64,000 nt of DNA from Paraglaciecola sp. L1A13 (lineage in GTDB: Bacteria; Pseudomonadota; Gammaproteobacteria; Enterobacterales; Alteromonadaceae). Below are positions 24,911 through 34,280 of this stretch, piece after piece. The notes under the pieces are model-generated. The model was not told the DNA's origin. It did no database searches and saw only the letters and a program-made list of their open reading frames with translations. The DNA is taken from positions 3,410,001 to 3,474,000 of the forward strand of contig NZ_CP047024.1 of assembly GCF_009796745.1 (NCBI RefSeq), in the 5' to 3' direction. Numbering within the stretch: position 1 is the first letter of the stretch; each line of letters starts with the position of its first letter. The translations under genes and the position numbers were made by a program.

Positions 24911-26263
24911 TTATGCTTTCTCCGTCTCAGCGTGTGCAGCAATAATGCCTGCAGTCTGCTCATCTAGGATATGGACAATTGATTTGCTGCGACCAGCAAC
25001 GATGCTGTGCATTAGAATCAATGGTAGTGCTGCAATAATACCTTGCGCAGTCGTTACCAATGCCATTGAGATACTACCAGCCATCAATCTTGGGTCACCT
25101 GTACCAAACAATGTAATTTGTTGGAAAGTCATAATCATACCCAATACAGTACCTAACAAACCAAGTAACGGAGCGATAGCTGCGAAAATCTTGATAATGT
25201 TGATACCGCTTTCGATGCTTGGAAGCTCTTTAAGAATAGCTTCATCAAGTTTAAGCTCAAGATTCTCAACATCAGAAGTCTTGTTGTCTTTGTAAACTTG
25301 AAGAATACGGCCAAGAGGGTTACTGCTTGACGGATTACCAGTGTTATTTAGCTGTGAACGCATTTTACCGCTGATAATAGTCAAAGTAATAAGCTTATAA
25401 AGACCGATAAGCAAACCAATCGCTAGCATAACGGTAATTACGTAACCAACTACACCACCTGCATGGTAACGTTCCATCATAGTTGCTTTTTCTTTAAGCA
25501 AACCAAGAATACCACCACTAGAAGGGTCAGCAAAGAAAGGTACAAGACCTGATTTAGCAGATAACAATTCTTCGGCAGAATCAACTAGGTAACCATCTGG
25601 TTGACGACCAAGAGGTTGAACAATTTCGTTCTCATCATCATAAATTAAGTAGCCTTGCTCACCCACTAAGTTGAACGTACCAACACGAACGACTTCTTGA
25701 GTAGTAGAACCACCATCTAAGCTAATAACTTCAGTTTGAAAACGTGAAACCTGACCTGACTCAGTCATTTCAGTTTGTAATGCAAACCACAAATCTTCTA
25801 ATTCTTGAATGTTAGGAAGGCCTTTCGACTCTTCTGACATGTTTTTCAAGAATTGGCCACGACCTGGGAATTCAGCACTTACGATAGAAGTCGAAATCTG
25901 ACCAAAAGCTTCTGATGATGCTTGACGAACTACACCAAACATCTCACCAAGCGTACCTGTTGCTTGATTAAGCTCTTGCTCTTTCTCTGCTAATGCAACT
26001 TCATTTTCAGAGTATTTCTTAGTTAGGTTGTCACCACGAGTTTGTTCAGCTTTTAGAGCAGCCTGCGCCTTTCTTAAAAGTGCTTGTTTGTCAGCACGAG
26101 CTGATTGAAATTCTGCCTCACGATCTTTGTTGATACGCGCTTCAGACACACGATTACTCTTAACTTCTTTCAACAAGTCTTCGAGAGATGTTGCCGCATG
26201 AACAGAAGATGCGAATAACGCTACCGATGCTGCAGCTAATACTGATTTATAGATTGTTTTCAT
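24911..26263 (-). CDS. ttpC: TtpC-type MotA/TolQ/ExbB protein with N-terminal periplasmic domain
   Basis: A 450-residue protein combining a signal peptide (cleavage near Val-His-Ala, residue 23), a long Lys/Glu/Ala-rich coiled coil (about residues 30-110), a periplasmic domain, and a C-terminal ExbB module with three membrane helices and the signature Ala-Pro-Leu-Leu-Gly-Leu-Leu-Gly-Thr-Val. TtpC is needed for TonB2 function in Vibrio. Two ExbB-domain proteins in tandem, as here, are typical of that system. It starts five bases after the DUF3450 gene. Confidence 0.92.
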   Translation of the reverse strand: MKTIYKSVLAAASVALFASSVHAATSLEDLLKEVKSNRVSEARINKDREAEFQSARADKQALLRKAQAALKAEQTRGDNLTKKYSENEVALAEKEQELNQATGTLGEMFGVVRQASSEAFGQISTSIVSAEFPGRGQFLKNMSEESKGLPNIQELEDLWFALQTEMTESGQVSRFQTEVISLDGGSTTQEVVRVGTFNLVGEQGYLIYDDENEIVQPLGRQPDGYLVDSAEELLSAKSGLVPFFADPSSGGILGLLKEKATMMERYHAGGVVGYVITVMLAIGLLIGLYKLITLTIISGKMRSQLNNTGNPSSSNPLGRILQVYKDNKTSDVENLELKLDEAILKELPSIESGINIIKIFAAIAPLLGLLGTVLGMIMTFQQITLFGTGDPRLMAGSISMALVTTAQGIIAALPLILMHSIVAGRSKSIVHILDEQTAGIIAAHAETEKA

Positions 26264-26268
26264 CGATA

Positions 26269-27042
26269 TTACTCCGCAGCTTTGATGGGTAGTTTAATAA
26301 GGTCAGCTGGCACGAGTTTGTTGGCCATACGCACAGCCTTGATAACAGAACTTAAGTATTCGTCACCTAGTTTCTGCCATGCTCTTGCATCGTTGTCCCA
26401 CACCCAAGCGTTTTTCTGATCTAAAGAAAGCGCTGCTAAAGCAGTACGACCTAGATTGAAGAAATCAACCGTAATATCAGTTCCTTCATAATCAAGTTTA
26501 CCTTGATAAGAACGAATTCCGCGACCGTATTCATTTTCGATTTGATACGCTTCGATTACCTGACGGAACTGCTCTGACGTAGTTACGTTTGAGTTAGCCA
26601 TAACGTCACGAAGACGCTCAACACGAGCATGACGTTCTTCAAGGTTAATTGGAATATCGAGTTCAATGAATTGCTCTAAGCTATCTATCATTCTAAACAT
26701 CAATGGAACAACACCACGTTTAACGCCTTCAATACCGTCGATTTGACGTTGTAGAGAATCGATACCGCGGCCTTGGTCAGCAACCAATGTTGCTAGATAG
26801 TCGTTATAAACCTTTAGGTTTTCTGTTTCATCAACAACTTGGCGATATTCAGAAAAGATGTCTAACGATTGCTCGTATAGTTTGTTAATTTTTTCTTGAG
26901 ACTTCGCTGCATCCACGTGAATTCTAGACTCTTCGTTATGAAGATCATTCAACGGGTCTGCAGAGACAACAGCACTACTACCGAGCGCTAGTGCACCGAT
27001 AACGGTAGAAGCAATAAGGTTTCTCTTGCTCATTTTGGACAT
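26269..27042 (-). CDS. DUF3450 periplasmic protein, first gene of the TonB operon
   Basis: The protein of about 257 residues has a signal peptide (Ser-Lys-Arg-Asn-Leu, hydrophobic core, Val-Val-Ser-Ala-Asp) and a long coiled-coil region (residues 35-150) with the DUF3450 pattern, including Arg-Gly-Val-Val-Pro-Leu-Met and Gly-Arg-Thr-Ala-Leu. I chose ATG 27042; a second ATG at 27033 has better spacing to GGGA, and a TTG at 27051 is the longest option. DUF3450 genes precede TtpC-type clusters in many marine gammaproteobacteria. The role is unknown; the coiled coil could pair with that of TtpC. Confidence 0.87.
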   Translation of the reverse strand: MSKMSKRNLIASTVIGALALGSSAVVSADPLNDLHNEESRIHVDAAKSQEKINKLYEQSLDIFSEYRQVVDETENLKVYNDYLATLVADQGRGIDSLQRQIDGIEGVKRGVVPLMFRMIDSLEQFIELDIPINLEERHARVERLRDVMANSNVTTSEQFRQVIEAYQIENEYGRGIRSYQGKLDYEGTDITVDFFNLGRTALAALSLDQKNAWVWDNDARAWQKLGDEYLSSVIKAVRMANKLVPADLIKLPIKAAE

Positions 27043-27558
27043 AATTCCCAACCAATTTTCTTGTTTTGGATCCTCGCCGACGGGTAAAAAAACGTCGCAA
27101 GGGGCTTCTAAGCTTTATAAGTTTTAGGGGCTTAGCGCTAACGAAAATTAACACTAAGACTTCAAGATATTCACACGGAACCCTGCGAATTGTCAAGGCG
27201 GCACATACATAATACGTCACAAACCCTATTACCAAAATACATTAACATTTGTATATCTTTGTAAGATTTTGTTAATTTTTAAACGAAATTTGCTCTCCGC
27301 CCCCTCCTAAGAACAAATTTCATACAAAAAAAGTATAAATAGTTATAAGAATCAAGAAAAACTAAATATTAATTCATAGTTATGCACCTGCTAGAAGAGC
27401 CTGAATAATAAATTTTTATTTTATACAAGCGCATCTTAAGGCCTTCACCTCAATCGGCCTTCGTTACTTGAACCAATTACGTTGATGTTCTGTGATAGAT
27501 TTGTGATTACTATTAGTTCTTGAAATTAAATATATTTACTTATTTATGCAATGGCTAA
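27043..27558. other. Divergent intergenic region, TonB operon and methyltransferase
   Basis: An AT-rich spacer of about 515 bases with no supportable open frame. It must drive the TonB operon leftward and perhaps the methyltransferase rightward. A perfect TTGACA on the minus strand (27196-27191) lacks a good -10 at the right distance. I looked for a Fur-box-like palindrome and did not find one. Confidence 0.4.
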
Positions 27559-28536
27559 ATGAGATGCTTGATGTTTAATAATGTATACACACAAAGTTCG
27601 TCGCGGGCTAACGAATGGGAAAAGCATTGGAGCAGAACAAGTGATACAGCCGCTCATGCCAGCAACGCCATACATGACCGCGTCATAGAACGTTATTGGT
27701 TATCTTCTCTAAACATCTCTACCTTTAAAAATAAACAAGTATTAGATTTAGCAGCTGGTCGGGGCGCACTTTTAGAAATAATGATTAAATATCACTCCCT
27801 TCAAACTGCCGATGGAATACAATATTGCTCTGTCGATTTATCTCAGACAGCTCTTCAACAAATAAAACTGAAGTATCCAACCAGTGAGGTAGTAAGAGCT
27901 GATTGTGCCCAGCTCCCATTTTCCACAAACTCTTTTGATTTAGTAATGAGTCAATTCGGTATTGAATACGCTGGACTAGATGCTTTTTTTGAGTGCAGTC
28001 GCATATTGAAAAAAAGTGGAAGATTTATGGGGATCTCACACTACAAACACGGTGCCCTCCATAGAGAATGTGTAGATAATTTGGAGGCGGTTGATTTACT
28101 ATCCAATATCGAATTCTTTAGGTACGCTCAATTAGCTTTTCACGTTAAGTTGGCCGGAGATTCGGATGTACAGTCAAAACAACTTGAAATGATCTTCGCT
28201 GATATTTTGTCGCGTTTCTCCCACGCCGTATCCGAGCAACCAAAGTTGGTTGGTGGATTATTGCTTAGGTTATATAACGACACATCTTATATGTATAAAA
28301 ACAGGGATAGATTTGAAGCCGTTGCCATAATCCAGTGGTTAGACAACATGGAAGAAGAACTTAATAATTACAGAGCTCGAATGGCATCGATGAACGAAAG
28401 CGCTCTGGATGAAGAGTCATTAGATCAAGCCCTAATAGCATTCAAAACAAAAGGCTTTAACAATATTATTCGTAGAGAAATATCAATAAACAAACATACT
28501 AAACCATTTGCTTGGTCAATTGAGGTTTCAATGTAA
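27559..28536 (+). CDS. Class I SAM-dependent methyltransferase
   Basis: A protein of about 321-325 residues with the Rossmann methyltransferase core: motif I Val-Leu-Asp-Leu-Ala-Ala-Gly-Arg-Gly (residues about 64-72), acidic Ser-Val-Asp-Leu-Ser, Asp-Cys-Ala-Gln-Leu-Pro-Phe and Phe-Asp-Leu-Val-Met-Ser-Gln-Phe-Gly. It belongs to the Methyltransf_11/25 group; substrate unknown. The start is uncertain between ATG 27559 and ATG 27571. The C-terminal helical part (residues 190-325) is unlike the usual small-molecule methyltransferases I know. It stands alone, divergent from the TonB operon. Confidence 0.8.
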   Translation: MRCLMFNNVYTQSSSRANEWEKHWSRTSDTAAHASNAIHDRVIERYWLSSLNISTFKNKQVLDLAAGRGALLEIMIKYHSLQTADGIQYCSVDLSQTALQQIKLKYPTSEVVRADCAQLPFSTNSFDLVMSQFGIEYAGLDAFFECSRILKKSGRFMGISHYKHGALHRECVDNLEAVDLLSNIEFFRYAQLAFHVKLAGDSDVQSKQLEMIFADILSRFSHAVSEQPKLVGGLLLRLYNDTSYMYKNRDRFEAVAIIQWLDNMEEELNNYRARMASMNESALDEESLDQALIAFKTKGFNNIIRREISINKHTKPFAWSIEVSM

Positions 28537-28747
28537 ACGCAGCAACGCCATCTTCGATATACAAAAAACTTCCTATGAGACTCTTTTTAAAAAGCGTTAT
28601 AAGTAATAATTTCTGCATAATAAAACTATGCTCAAACCTACACTAACAGTACCATCTAAAAATGCGTAATATTAGAGCAGGTTTGAGTGATTAGACGTAA
28701 TTAACTTCAAATCAAGAAGCGTATATGCCTATGTGGTGTGCGTCAGA

Positions 28748-29041
28748 TTAGTTTTGAGCACCAACATTGTTACGTGCGTCATTTAGTACTTTTTTCGCGT
28801 CGTCGAGCTCTCTAGCTCGTTGAGCGGCAGTGGTACACCTACGAACCGGGAATCGACTGCCGGTAACCGTTACATTCTTGCATCTTAAATCGCCATTGCT
28901 ATTAGATGCGGTTGTTTTACCTGCTTCGCCAACTGCATCTGCGGTCTCGCTGCTGTTTGCGTTTTTGCTTTCGCTGTGGCTGGTGCTACAAGCTGAAAGA
29001 AACGCAATACAACCGACAAAAATAATTTTTCTTATGATCAT
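28748..29041 (-). CDS. Small lipoprotein with a Cys-pair C-terminal motif
   Basis: A 97-residue protein with a type II signal peptide and lipobox Leu-Ser-Ala-Cys (Cys18), then a Ser/Asn/Glu-rich linker. The C-terminal block has the pattern Arg-Cys-Lys-Asn-Val-x-Val-Thr-Gly-Ser-Arg-x-Pro-x-Arg-Arg-Cys-Thr, seen in small exported proteins of marine proteobacteria and sphingomonads. The two cysteines may form a disulfide. Function is unknown. Its neighbours give no operon. Confidence 0.7.
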   Translation of the reverse strand: MIIRKIIFVGCIAFLSACSTSHSESKNANSSETADAVGEAGKTTASNSNGDLRCKNVTVTGSRFPVRRCTTAAQRARELDDAKKVLNDARNNVGAQN

Positions 29042-29209
29042 GAATGTTCCCTGTTGTTTTATAAACTGTTTATTTGATTATAATTAATGTTCCATGCAAT
29101 ATTATTATTTCCTAGTGCAAACAACAATACTGTTATGCAGACTGTCACCTATAGGCTTGAAAATTTAATTTTCTACATAAGAAATTAACGTTTTTAATGT
29201 CAATTGGAA

Positions 29210-30850
29210 TTAATAGTGTCCTGCCAGCATCTCTTCGATTTCTCTAATTTGTGATTTATAATTTTGACTTCGTGAGGCCAATTTTTGCAATGGTTGCCTC
29301 ACTTGCCAAATACTGGCCGTTTTAACTAGCTTATTTGACTTGTAAAAGTCTAAATAAATGTCCCTCCACTCTAAATCACAATAATAAAATAGACGTGCGC
29401 ATACTCCCGTAGGATTCTCGACAAGCTGTTCATAATTTACGAGAAAAATTTCACCGGGGAACATTTGTAACCAATGCTTTAATGTTTTTTTATATTCGAT
29501 GTAATAATGTGCAATATGTCGTAATTCCGTTGAATAGTTCAACGAAGAGCCCAACTGTTGAAAATAAATAGATATACATATATCTAATGGATTTCTATCC
29601 GTACATATTATTTTTGCTTTTGGAAAAATAGCTTTTATCAAACCGATATTTTTAAAATTATCCAAACTCTTATCAACTACAGCATTGTGCGTTCCGAATA
29701 TTTTGCCTATCTGTTTTTTGTAATTTTCAGCTATGCTGCCATAGTCACTCGGACTTAATGAACCTGAGTACTTTTTAGCATCATTGATACATTTATTCAG
29801 TAGACTTATCTCCCCTCCTGAGCAGAGCTGAGGATGTTCAGACAATATACTCTCTACCAGCGTGGAGCCACTTCTGAACATGCCACACACAAAAATAGGT
29901 TCATAGTCATTATCTATTTTACTGTTTTGATACCAAGGTTTTGTGAAATTTGCGGTTAAAAGCTTTGTCTCACCACTTACTTCGTTAGGTTTATAGGGAG
30001 TTATCCTCTTATCGCCTAGTTCATTACCTTTTTTGTAGTAATAAAAAGCCTTTGGGTAAACTTTTCTTTCATCGTAGACTTTACCAAGTGCAAAAAGAGC
30101 CGTTTCTAATGTATCGAAGTTTTCATATGTATAGCTAGCGGAATCAGTATAAGACTTGAGTTTTTGCACCTCTTCACTTTCTAATGACAAATCGCTCTTA
30201 GCATACACAAGCCTTGACAAAGCGTTGATGTTACTAGGTTCAAGAGCCAATATTTGCATATAATAATCAACTGCAATTTCTTTTTTGCCTAGCTCCTCGT
30301 ATATCCCCCCTAAATTATATAAAGCAGGCACATAATGCGAATTAATAGTTAACGCATTTGAGTAATACTTTATGGCGTTATCTGTGTCATGGAGCTCAGA
30401 ATAAATAACGCCTATGTTCAGATAAACCTCTTGAGGCTCACTGATGTGAAACTCGATAGCACGTAAATAGTTTGCTATTGCTCGCTCGCTTTGTCCTTCT
30501 TTTTTCAGAAACAAGGCAAAATTATACCTAGCATTAGCATTAGAGGGCTTTCTAGCTAGTAATTGCTCGTAACATTGGATTCCCGCCTTAGGCTTTCCCA
30601 ATTTTCTAAGTAGATCCGCTTTCTCTAAGTAGTACGTTAATTCATCTGGAAACAACCCAATAAGGTGATCATAGTAATTTAATGAAAAAGTATAGTCTGC
30701 TTGAATATTCGCTAGCTCTAGTAAGATGAGATATAACGGCTCTTTTTCAACATGACCTTCGCTCAATAAGGTTAAACAGGCCTCTTTGGCTTCATTAAGC
30801 TTATTGGCTCGAAATAAACCAATTACTTTGTTTAACGCTGGAGTTTCCAA
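29210..30850 (-). CDS. TPR-repeat sulfotransferase family protein
   Basis: A 546-residue protein. Residues 1-260 are six to seven TPR units (for example Ala-Leu-Tyr-Asn-Leu-Gly-Gly-Ile-Tyr-Glu-Glu-Leu-Gly-Lys). From about residue 310 comes a sulfotransferase domain with the 5'-phosphosulfate loop Gly-Met-Phe-Arg-Ser-Gly-Ser-Thr-Leu and the 3'-phosphate motif in Cys-Thr-Asp-Arg-Asn-Pro-Leu-Asp-Ile. It would transfer sulfate from PAPS, but the acceptor is unknown. It follows the TonB receptor gene at 30944 in the same direction across a strong terminator, so it is likely transcribed at a lower level or separately. Confidence 0.88.
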   Translation of the reverse strand: METPALNKVIGLFRANKLNEAKEACLTLLSEGHVEKEPLYLILLELANIQADYTFSLNYYDHLIGLFPDELTYYLEKADLLRKLGKPKAGIQCYEQLLARKPSNANARYNFALFLKKEGQSERAIANYLRAIEFHISEPQEVYLNIGVIYSELHDTDNAIKYYSNALTINSHYVPALYNLGGIYEELGKKEIAVDYYMQILALEPSNINALSRLVYAKSDLSLESEEVQKLKSYTDSASYTYENFDTLETALFALGKVYDERKVYPKAFYYYKKGNELGDKRITPYKPNEVSGETKLLTANFTKPWYQNSKIDNDYEPIFVCGMFRSGSTLVESILSEHPQLCSGGEISLLNKCINDAKKYSGSLSPSDYGSIAENYKKQIGKIFGTHNAVVDKSLDNFKNIGLIKAIFPKAKIICTDRNPLDICISIYFQQLGSSLNYSTELRHIAHYYIEYKKTLKHWLQMFPGEIFLVNYEQLVENPTGVCARLFYYCDLEWRDIYLDFYKSNKLVKTASIWQVRQPLQKLASRSQNYKSQIREIEEMLAGHY

Positions 30851-30902
30851 GACGCCCCTCTCATTATCATTTACTAACGATACGAATAAAAAGTAAAAAA
30901 AA

Positions 30903-30922
30903 GGTCGGCATAATAGCCGACC
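30903..30922 (-). terminator. Strong rho-independent terminator of the first large TonB receptor gene
   Basis: A perfect seven-base GC-rich stem (GGTCGGC with GCCGACC) and a six-base loop, followed on the minus strand by TTTTTTTT. It starts 21 bases after the receptor stop codon. Confidence 0.93.
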
Positions 30923-30943
30923 CTTTATTAATCTAATTGGATA

Positions 30944-33844
30944 TTAGAAAGTAACTGTAACCCCACCGAACACATAACGACCTAATGCGTCGTAGAATCC
31001 AGGGAACGTATTACCGTTACCAGTTCCAGAAGGAGCGTTCACAATGATAGGTGGATCGCGATCCAAAATGTTATTTACACCTAAACGTAAGCTAACATTT
31101 TCGTGTGCCTGCCAGTTTGCGCTCAAATCTAAATAGTTCTGTGAGTCAATTTTACCTGGTCCAGCCTCTTGACCAACACCTTCATATTCATTAACTTCAG
31201 ACATGTGTCTCCATGTGGCCGTAACATTTACGTCCCAAGGAGAAACCCAAGTCGCTTTGAAATTATGACGCCATTCTGGAGTAGGTTGACCACATACTGT
31301 TCTGTCCCAGAAGCCAGCACACTCGTCGATGTCGCCACCAGGAATCGATTGCGTTGCTAAAGAGTCAAGTAACGTAGCGATAAATCCAAATCTAAGCTCG
31401 CCACCTTCACCTAGGTCCATCTCGTAGTTAGCATCAAAATCAACACCTTCCGTTTTCAAGTAACCGATGTTCAAATCAGTAGCTGTGATAGAAGATGTAC
31501 CTACCCACAAGTTACCGTTAGGACCACGATTAATAAGGTCACAATAAGCTGATTGACCTGTATCACCACATAGCTGAAGTATTGTTGTTTCAGGAATTGA
31601 TGAAATTGCATCTTTAACTTCAATTTTGAAGTAATCAACGTTAAGTGTGAAACCTGGTAAGAAGTCTGGCGATAAAGCAACACCGAAAGAGAAAGTGTCA
31701 GACTCTTCAGGATTTACTTCAGTATTACCACCAGTAATACTGTTGTACTGACCAGCTGGGCTTTCAAGCGCGCTAGTTTGGTACTGAGCTTCAGTCAAAC
31801 CAGTATTAAGACATTGTGCTAACGTGAAGTCACCACCAACACCACATGGATCAATATCCATGTTAAACAAACCAAGAGAAGAAGGACGGAACAATTCACG
31901 AATGTTACCGGCTCTTACAGCGCGCTGAAAACTAGCTCTAACACGTGCTTGGTCATTGATGCCCCAGTTCATTGCATATTTGTATGTATTCGTTGTTTTA
32001 TCTGTTGAATAATCCGAGTAGCGGTAAGCAAGTTCTAATGTTAATTCTTCAGCAAACTCTTTGCCTTCAAGTAGCGGAACGTTCAATTCGCCAAAAATTT
32101 CTTTAACACTGAAGTCGCCACGAACACCTGCAGTCGGTCCGCCTTGACCTGCGCCGTCACCAGATGTGAAGCCAAAATCTGGTTCAAGAATAAGTTGTTC
32201 TTTACGATATTCGAAACCAGCTACTACGCCAACACCAGTAGATGTTCCAGGAACCACAACACCTGAGTCAGTTAAATCACCCGTTACATAACCACTAACT
32301 TGAGTAGATTTTGTGTCGCCGCGCGAATAAAGAGGTTTAATTAGATAAGCCAAAGCTTCGTCTGTAACGCCACCTTCGCTAAATATGTTCCACGTAACAC
32401 AGCTTGGATCGCTGCCGTCTAGAACAGATGCACACACTATATCACCAGAATCTGGATCGATGCGCGCGTCTAACGCTTTCTTCATATGATCGACAGACAG
32501 CTCATTTCGATACGTTTCAAGATAAGAAACTGTTCCGTAGTTAGCGAAAACATCATAAGACCAATTATCATCAATGACCCCACGAACACCTAACACACCG
32601 CGCAATGACGTATGACGAAGGTCATCTTGACGAGGTCCGCCTTCAACATTTCGACGACCGATGTAAAAACCTTCATAGTAATCTGATTCGGTAAGACCGG
32701 CAGCACCACAAGTTAGGTCAAACTGAGAGTCTGAAAGATATGGGTTACCACAAAACAGACGGTCAGTACTGAAGAAGTTACCTGATGGTGCGATTTGCGC
32801 AACACTGCGGTCATCCATGTAACTTAGTTCTGCATAAACCTCAGCATGTTCATTAATTTCATAATGACCCATTGCGCCAAATGTCTTACGTTCATCTGGG
32901 CGTTGGAAATAGTTTAAAGGACCATAGTTGTACAGGTCAGTAAAGGGTACAAACTCATCACCACTTAATTGGTAGTTAAAGGTATCGAAGTCAGTGAAAC
33001 GACCTAGAGGAGTAGTACTTGAACCACCACATCCCATATCATCTGGAGAACCATTTATCGCACAAGAGCTGTAGTCTCGTGACGACTGAACGACTGCTTG
33101 GATGTCGCGGAAGGTACCGTACATGGTAACGTTTCCTCGGCCATCAGCTGTATTGGCACCAAATAAGAACGAGAAATCGTTAGCATTACCGTCATCAACA
33201 TTACCACTAGCAACAGGGAAACCAGAGCCTGATACTAGATCTTGAATACTTGAGTTGTCATTGTCATGTTGGTAAAAGCTGTGTTGATAATCAAAGGAGA
33301 AACCTTCGAAATCATCTTTAAGGATAAAGTTAACGACACCTGCAACCGCATCTGAACCGTAAGTTGCTGATGAGCCACCCGTCAATACTTCGATACGTTC
33401 AATCAACGCAGCTGGAATTTGGTTAACATCGGCACTGATACCACCAGCAGATGGAGAACCAGATGGTAGACGACGACCGTTTTGAAGAACAAGCGTACGC
33501 TCAGGACCAAGATTACGTAAATCGATTGTAGCGGTGCCTGTCGCGCCGTTTGCAGTACCTGATGTCTGACCAGCAAAAACTGCTGGCATATCGTTTAAGA
33601 TATCTTCTACGCGCGTAATACCACTTATTTTAATATCAGCAGCTGAAATTTCAGTAACAGGACTAGCACTCACCATGTTGGCGCGTTGGATCCGCGAACC
33701 AGTTACTTGAATTTTTTCGATTGAAGCTTGGTCAGCAGCACTAGCCGTTTCTTGAGCGTGTATATTACCTGATGAAATGGCTGTTACGGCACCGACTGCC
33801 ATAGCCATACGAATCGACTTCGTCAACTTTGAGTTTGTAAACAT
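30944..33844 (-). CDS. TonB-dependent receptor, substrate unknown
   Basis: A 966-residue outer-membrane receptor with a signal peptide (to about Ile-His-Ala-Gln, residue 30), then Ile-Gln-Val-Thr-Gly-Ser-Arg-Ile and a plug domain with Val-Glu-Ile-Ser... style motifs: Asp-Leu-Arg-Asn-Leu-Gly and Ile-Glu-Val-Leu-Thr-Gly-Gly-Ser-Ser-Ala-Thr-Tyr-Gly. A large beta-barrel ends in Val-Thr-Phe. This is the large proteobacterial type common in Alteromonadales for glycans, peptides or other nutrients. Cys-rich extracellular loops are visible. The 5' leader shares sequence with that of the receptor gene at 34281. A terminator ends the transcript; the TPR-sulfotransferase gene lies downstream. Confidence 0.93.
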   Translation of the reverse strand: MFTNSKLTKSIRMAMAVGAVTAISSGNIHAQETASAADQASIEKIQVTGSRIQRANMVSASPVTEISAADIKISGITRVEDILNDMPAVFAGQTSGTANGATGTATIDLRNLGPERTLVLQNGRRLPSGSPSAGGISADVNQIPAALIERIEVLTGGSSATYGSDAVAGVVNFILKDDFEGFSFDYQHSFYQHDNDNSSIQDLVSGSGFPVASGNVDDGNANDFSFLFGANTADGRGNVTMYGTFRDIQAVVQSSRDYSSCAINGSPDDMGCGGSSTTPLGRFTDFDTFNYQLSGDEFVPFTDLYNYGPLNYFQRPDERKTFGAMGHYEINEHAEVYAELSYMDDRSVAQIAPSGNFFSTDRLFCGNPYLSDSQFDLTCGAAGLTESDYYEGFYIGRRNVEGGPRQDDLRHTSLRGVLGVRGVIDDNWSYDVFANYGTVSYLETYRNELSVDHMKKALDARIDPDSGDIVCASVLDGSDPSCVTWNIFSEGGVTDEALAYLIKPLYSRGDTKSTQVSGYVTGDLTDSGVVVPGTSTGVGVVAGFEYRKEQLILEPDFGFTSGDGAGQGGPTAGVRGDFSVKEIFGELNVPLLEGKEFAEELTLELAYRYSDYSTDKTTNTYKYAMNWGINDQARVRASFQRAVRAGNIRELFRPSSLGLFNMDIDPCGVGGDFTLAQCLNTGLTEAQYQTSALESPAGQYNSITGGNTEVNPEESDTFSFGVALSPDFLPGFTLNVDYFKIEVKDAISSIPETTILQLCGDTGQSAYCDLINRGPNGNLWVGTSSITATDLNIGYLKTEGVDFDANYEMDLGEGGELRFGFIATLLDSLATQSIPGGDIDECAGFWDRTVCGQPTPEWRHNFKATWVSPWDVNVTATWRHMSEVNEYEGVGQEAGPGKIDSQNYLDLSANWQAHENVSLRLGVNNILDRDPPIIVNAPSGTGNGNTFPGFYDALGRYVFGGVTVTF

Positions 33845-33924
33845 GTATGTCTCCCTGGACCACTATATGTGTTTAGTGTTTATTCGCTATATGCGATTTT
33901 TTATTAAGTAAAGGTAGTGAACCT
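33845..33924 (-). promoter_or_regulatory. 5' leader of the 30944-33844 receptor with conserved elements
   Basis: On the minus strand the bases up to the ATG read GGTCCAGGGAGACATACATG, identical to the other receptor gene's start region. The hairpin-capable element GAGGTTCACTACCT (33925-33912) lies about 68 bases upstream. The paired arms (AGG/CCT) and the loop sequence are shared too. Confidence 0.65.
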
Positions 33925-34231
33925 CCTAATCATAATATCCATACGATAGTACGTTGGTCAACCTATCAAACTTAAGAATATTTAAAAGTTCAATTTACAC
34001 AACAAAAAATATTGCCATATAGTCACGAATTATTTACAAATAAATGGGAGGAAATCAGGCATAAGACTTGCTCAACAGCCAAGATAAAATAACGAACCAC
34101 TCTTGTGAAAAGCGCGATTGAATAAAAGCTATGCAGCAAACCGTCACGTTCTGCGCATTAAATAAACTTGCAAAAGGCCTACGTTAAAAACCGCTAACAT
34201 CGCCATTTCAAATTGCAGCATCCAAAAAAAA

Positions 34232-34255
34232 AGGCGCTCATTTACATGAACGCCT
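34232..34255 (-). terminator. Rho-independent terminator of the second large TonB receptor gene
   Basis: On the minus strand AGGCGTTCAT pairs with ATGAGCGCCT (one G-T wobble) around a four-base GTAA loop and is followed by nine T. It lies 26 bases after the stop codon. Confidence 0.9.
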
Positions 34256-34280
34256 CTTAGTCAATCACTAAGTTGAAAGC

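Noticed and set aside
27191..27196. TTGACA on the minus strand as promoter of the TonB operon
   Set aside because: No acceptable -10 at 16-18 bases; left as unassigned.
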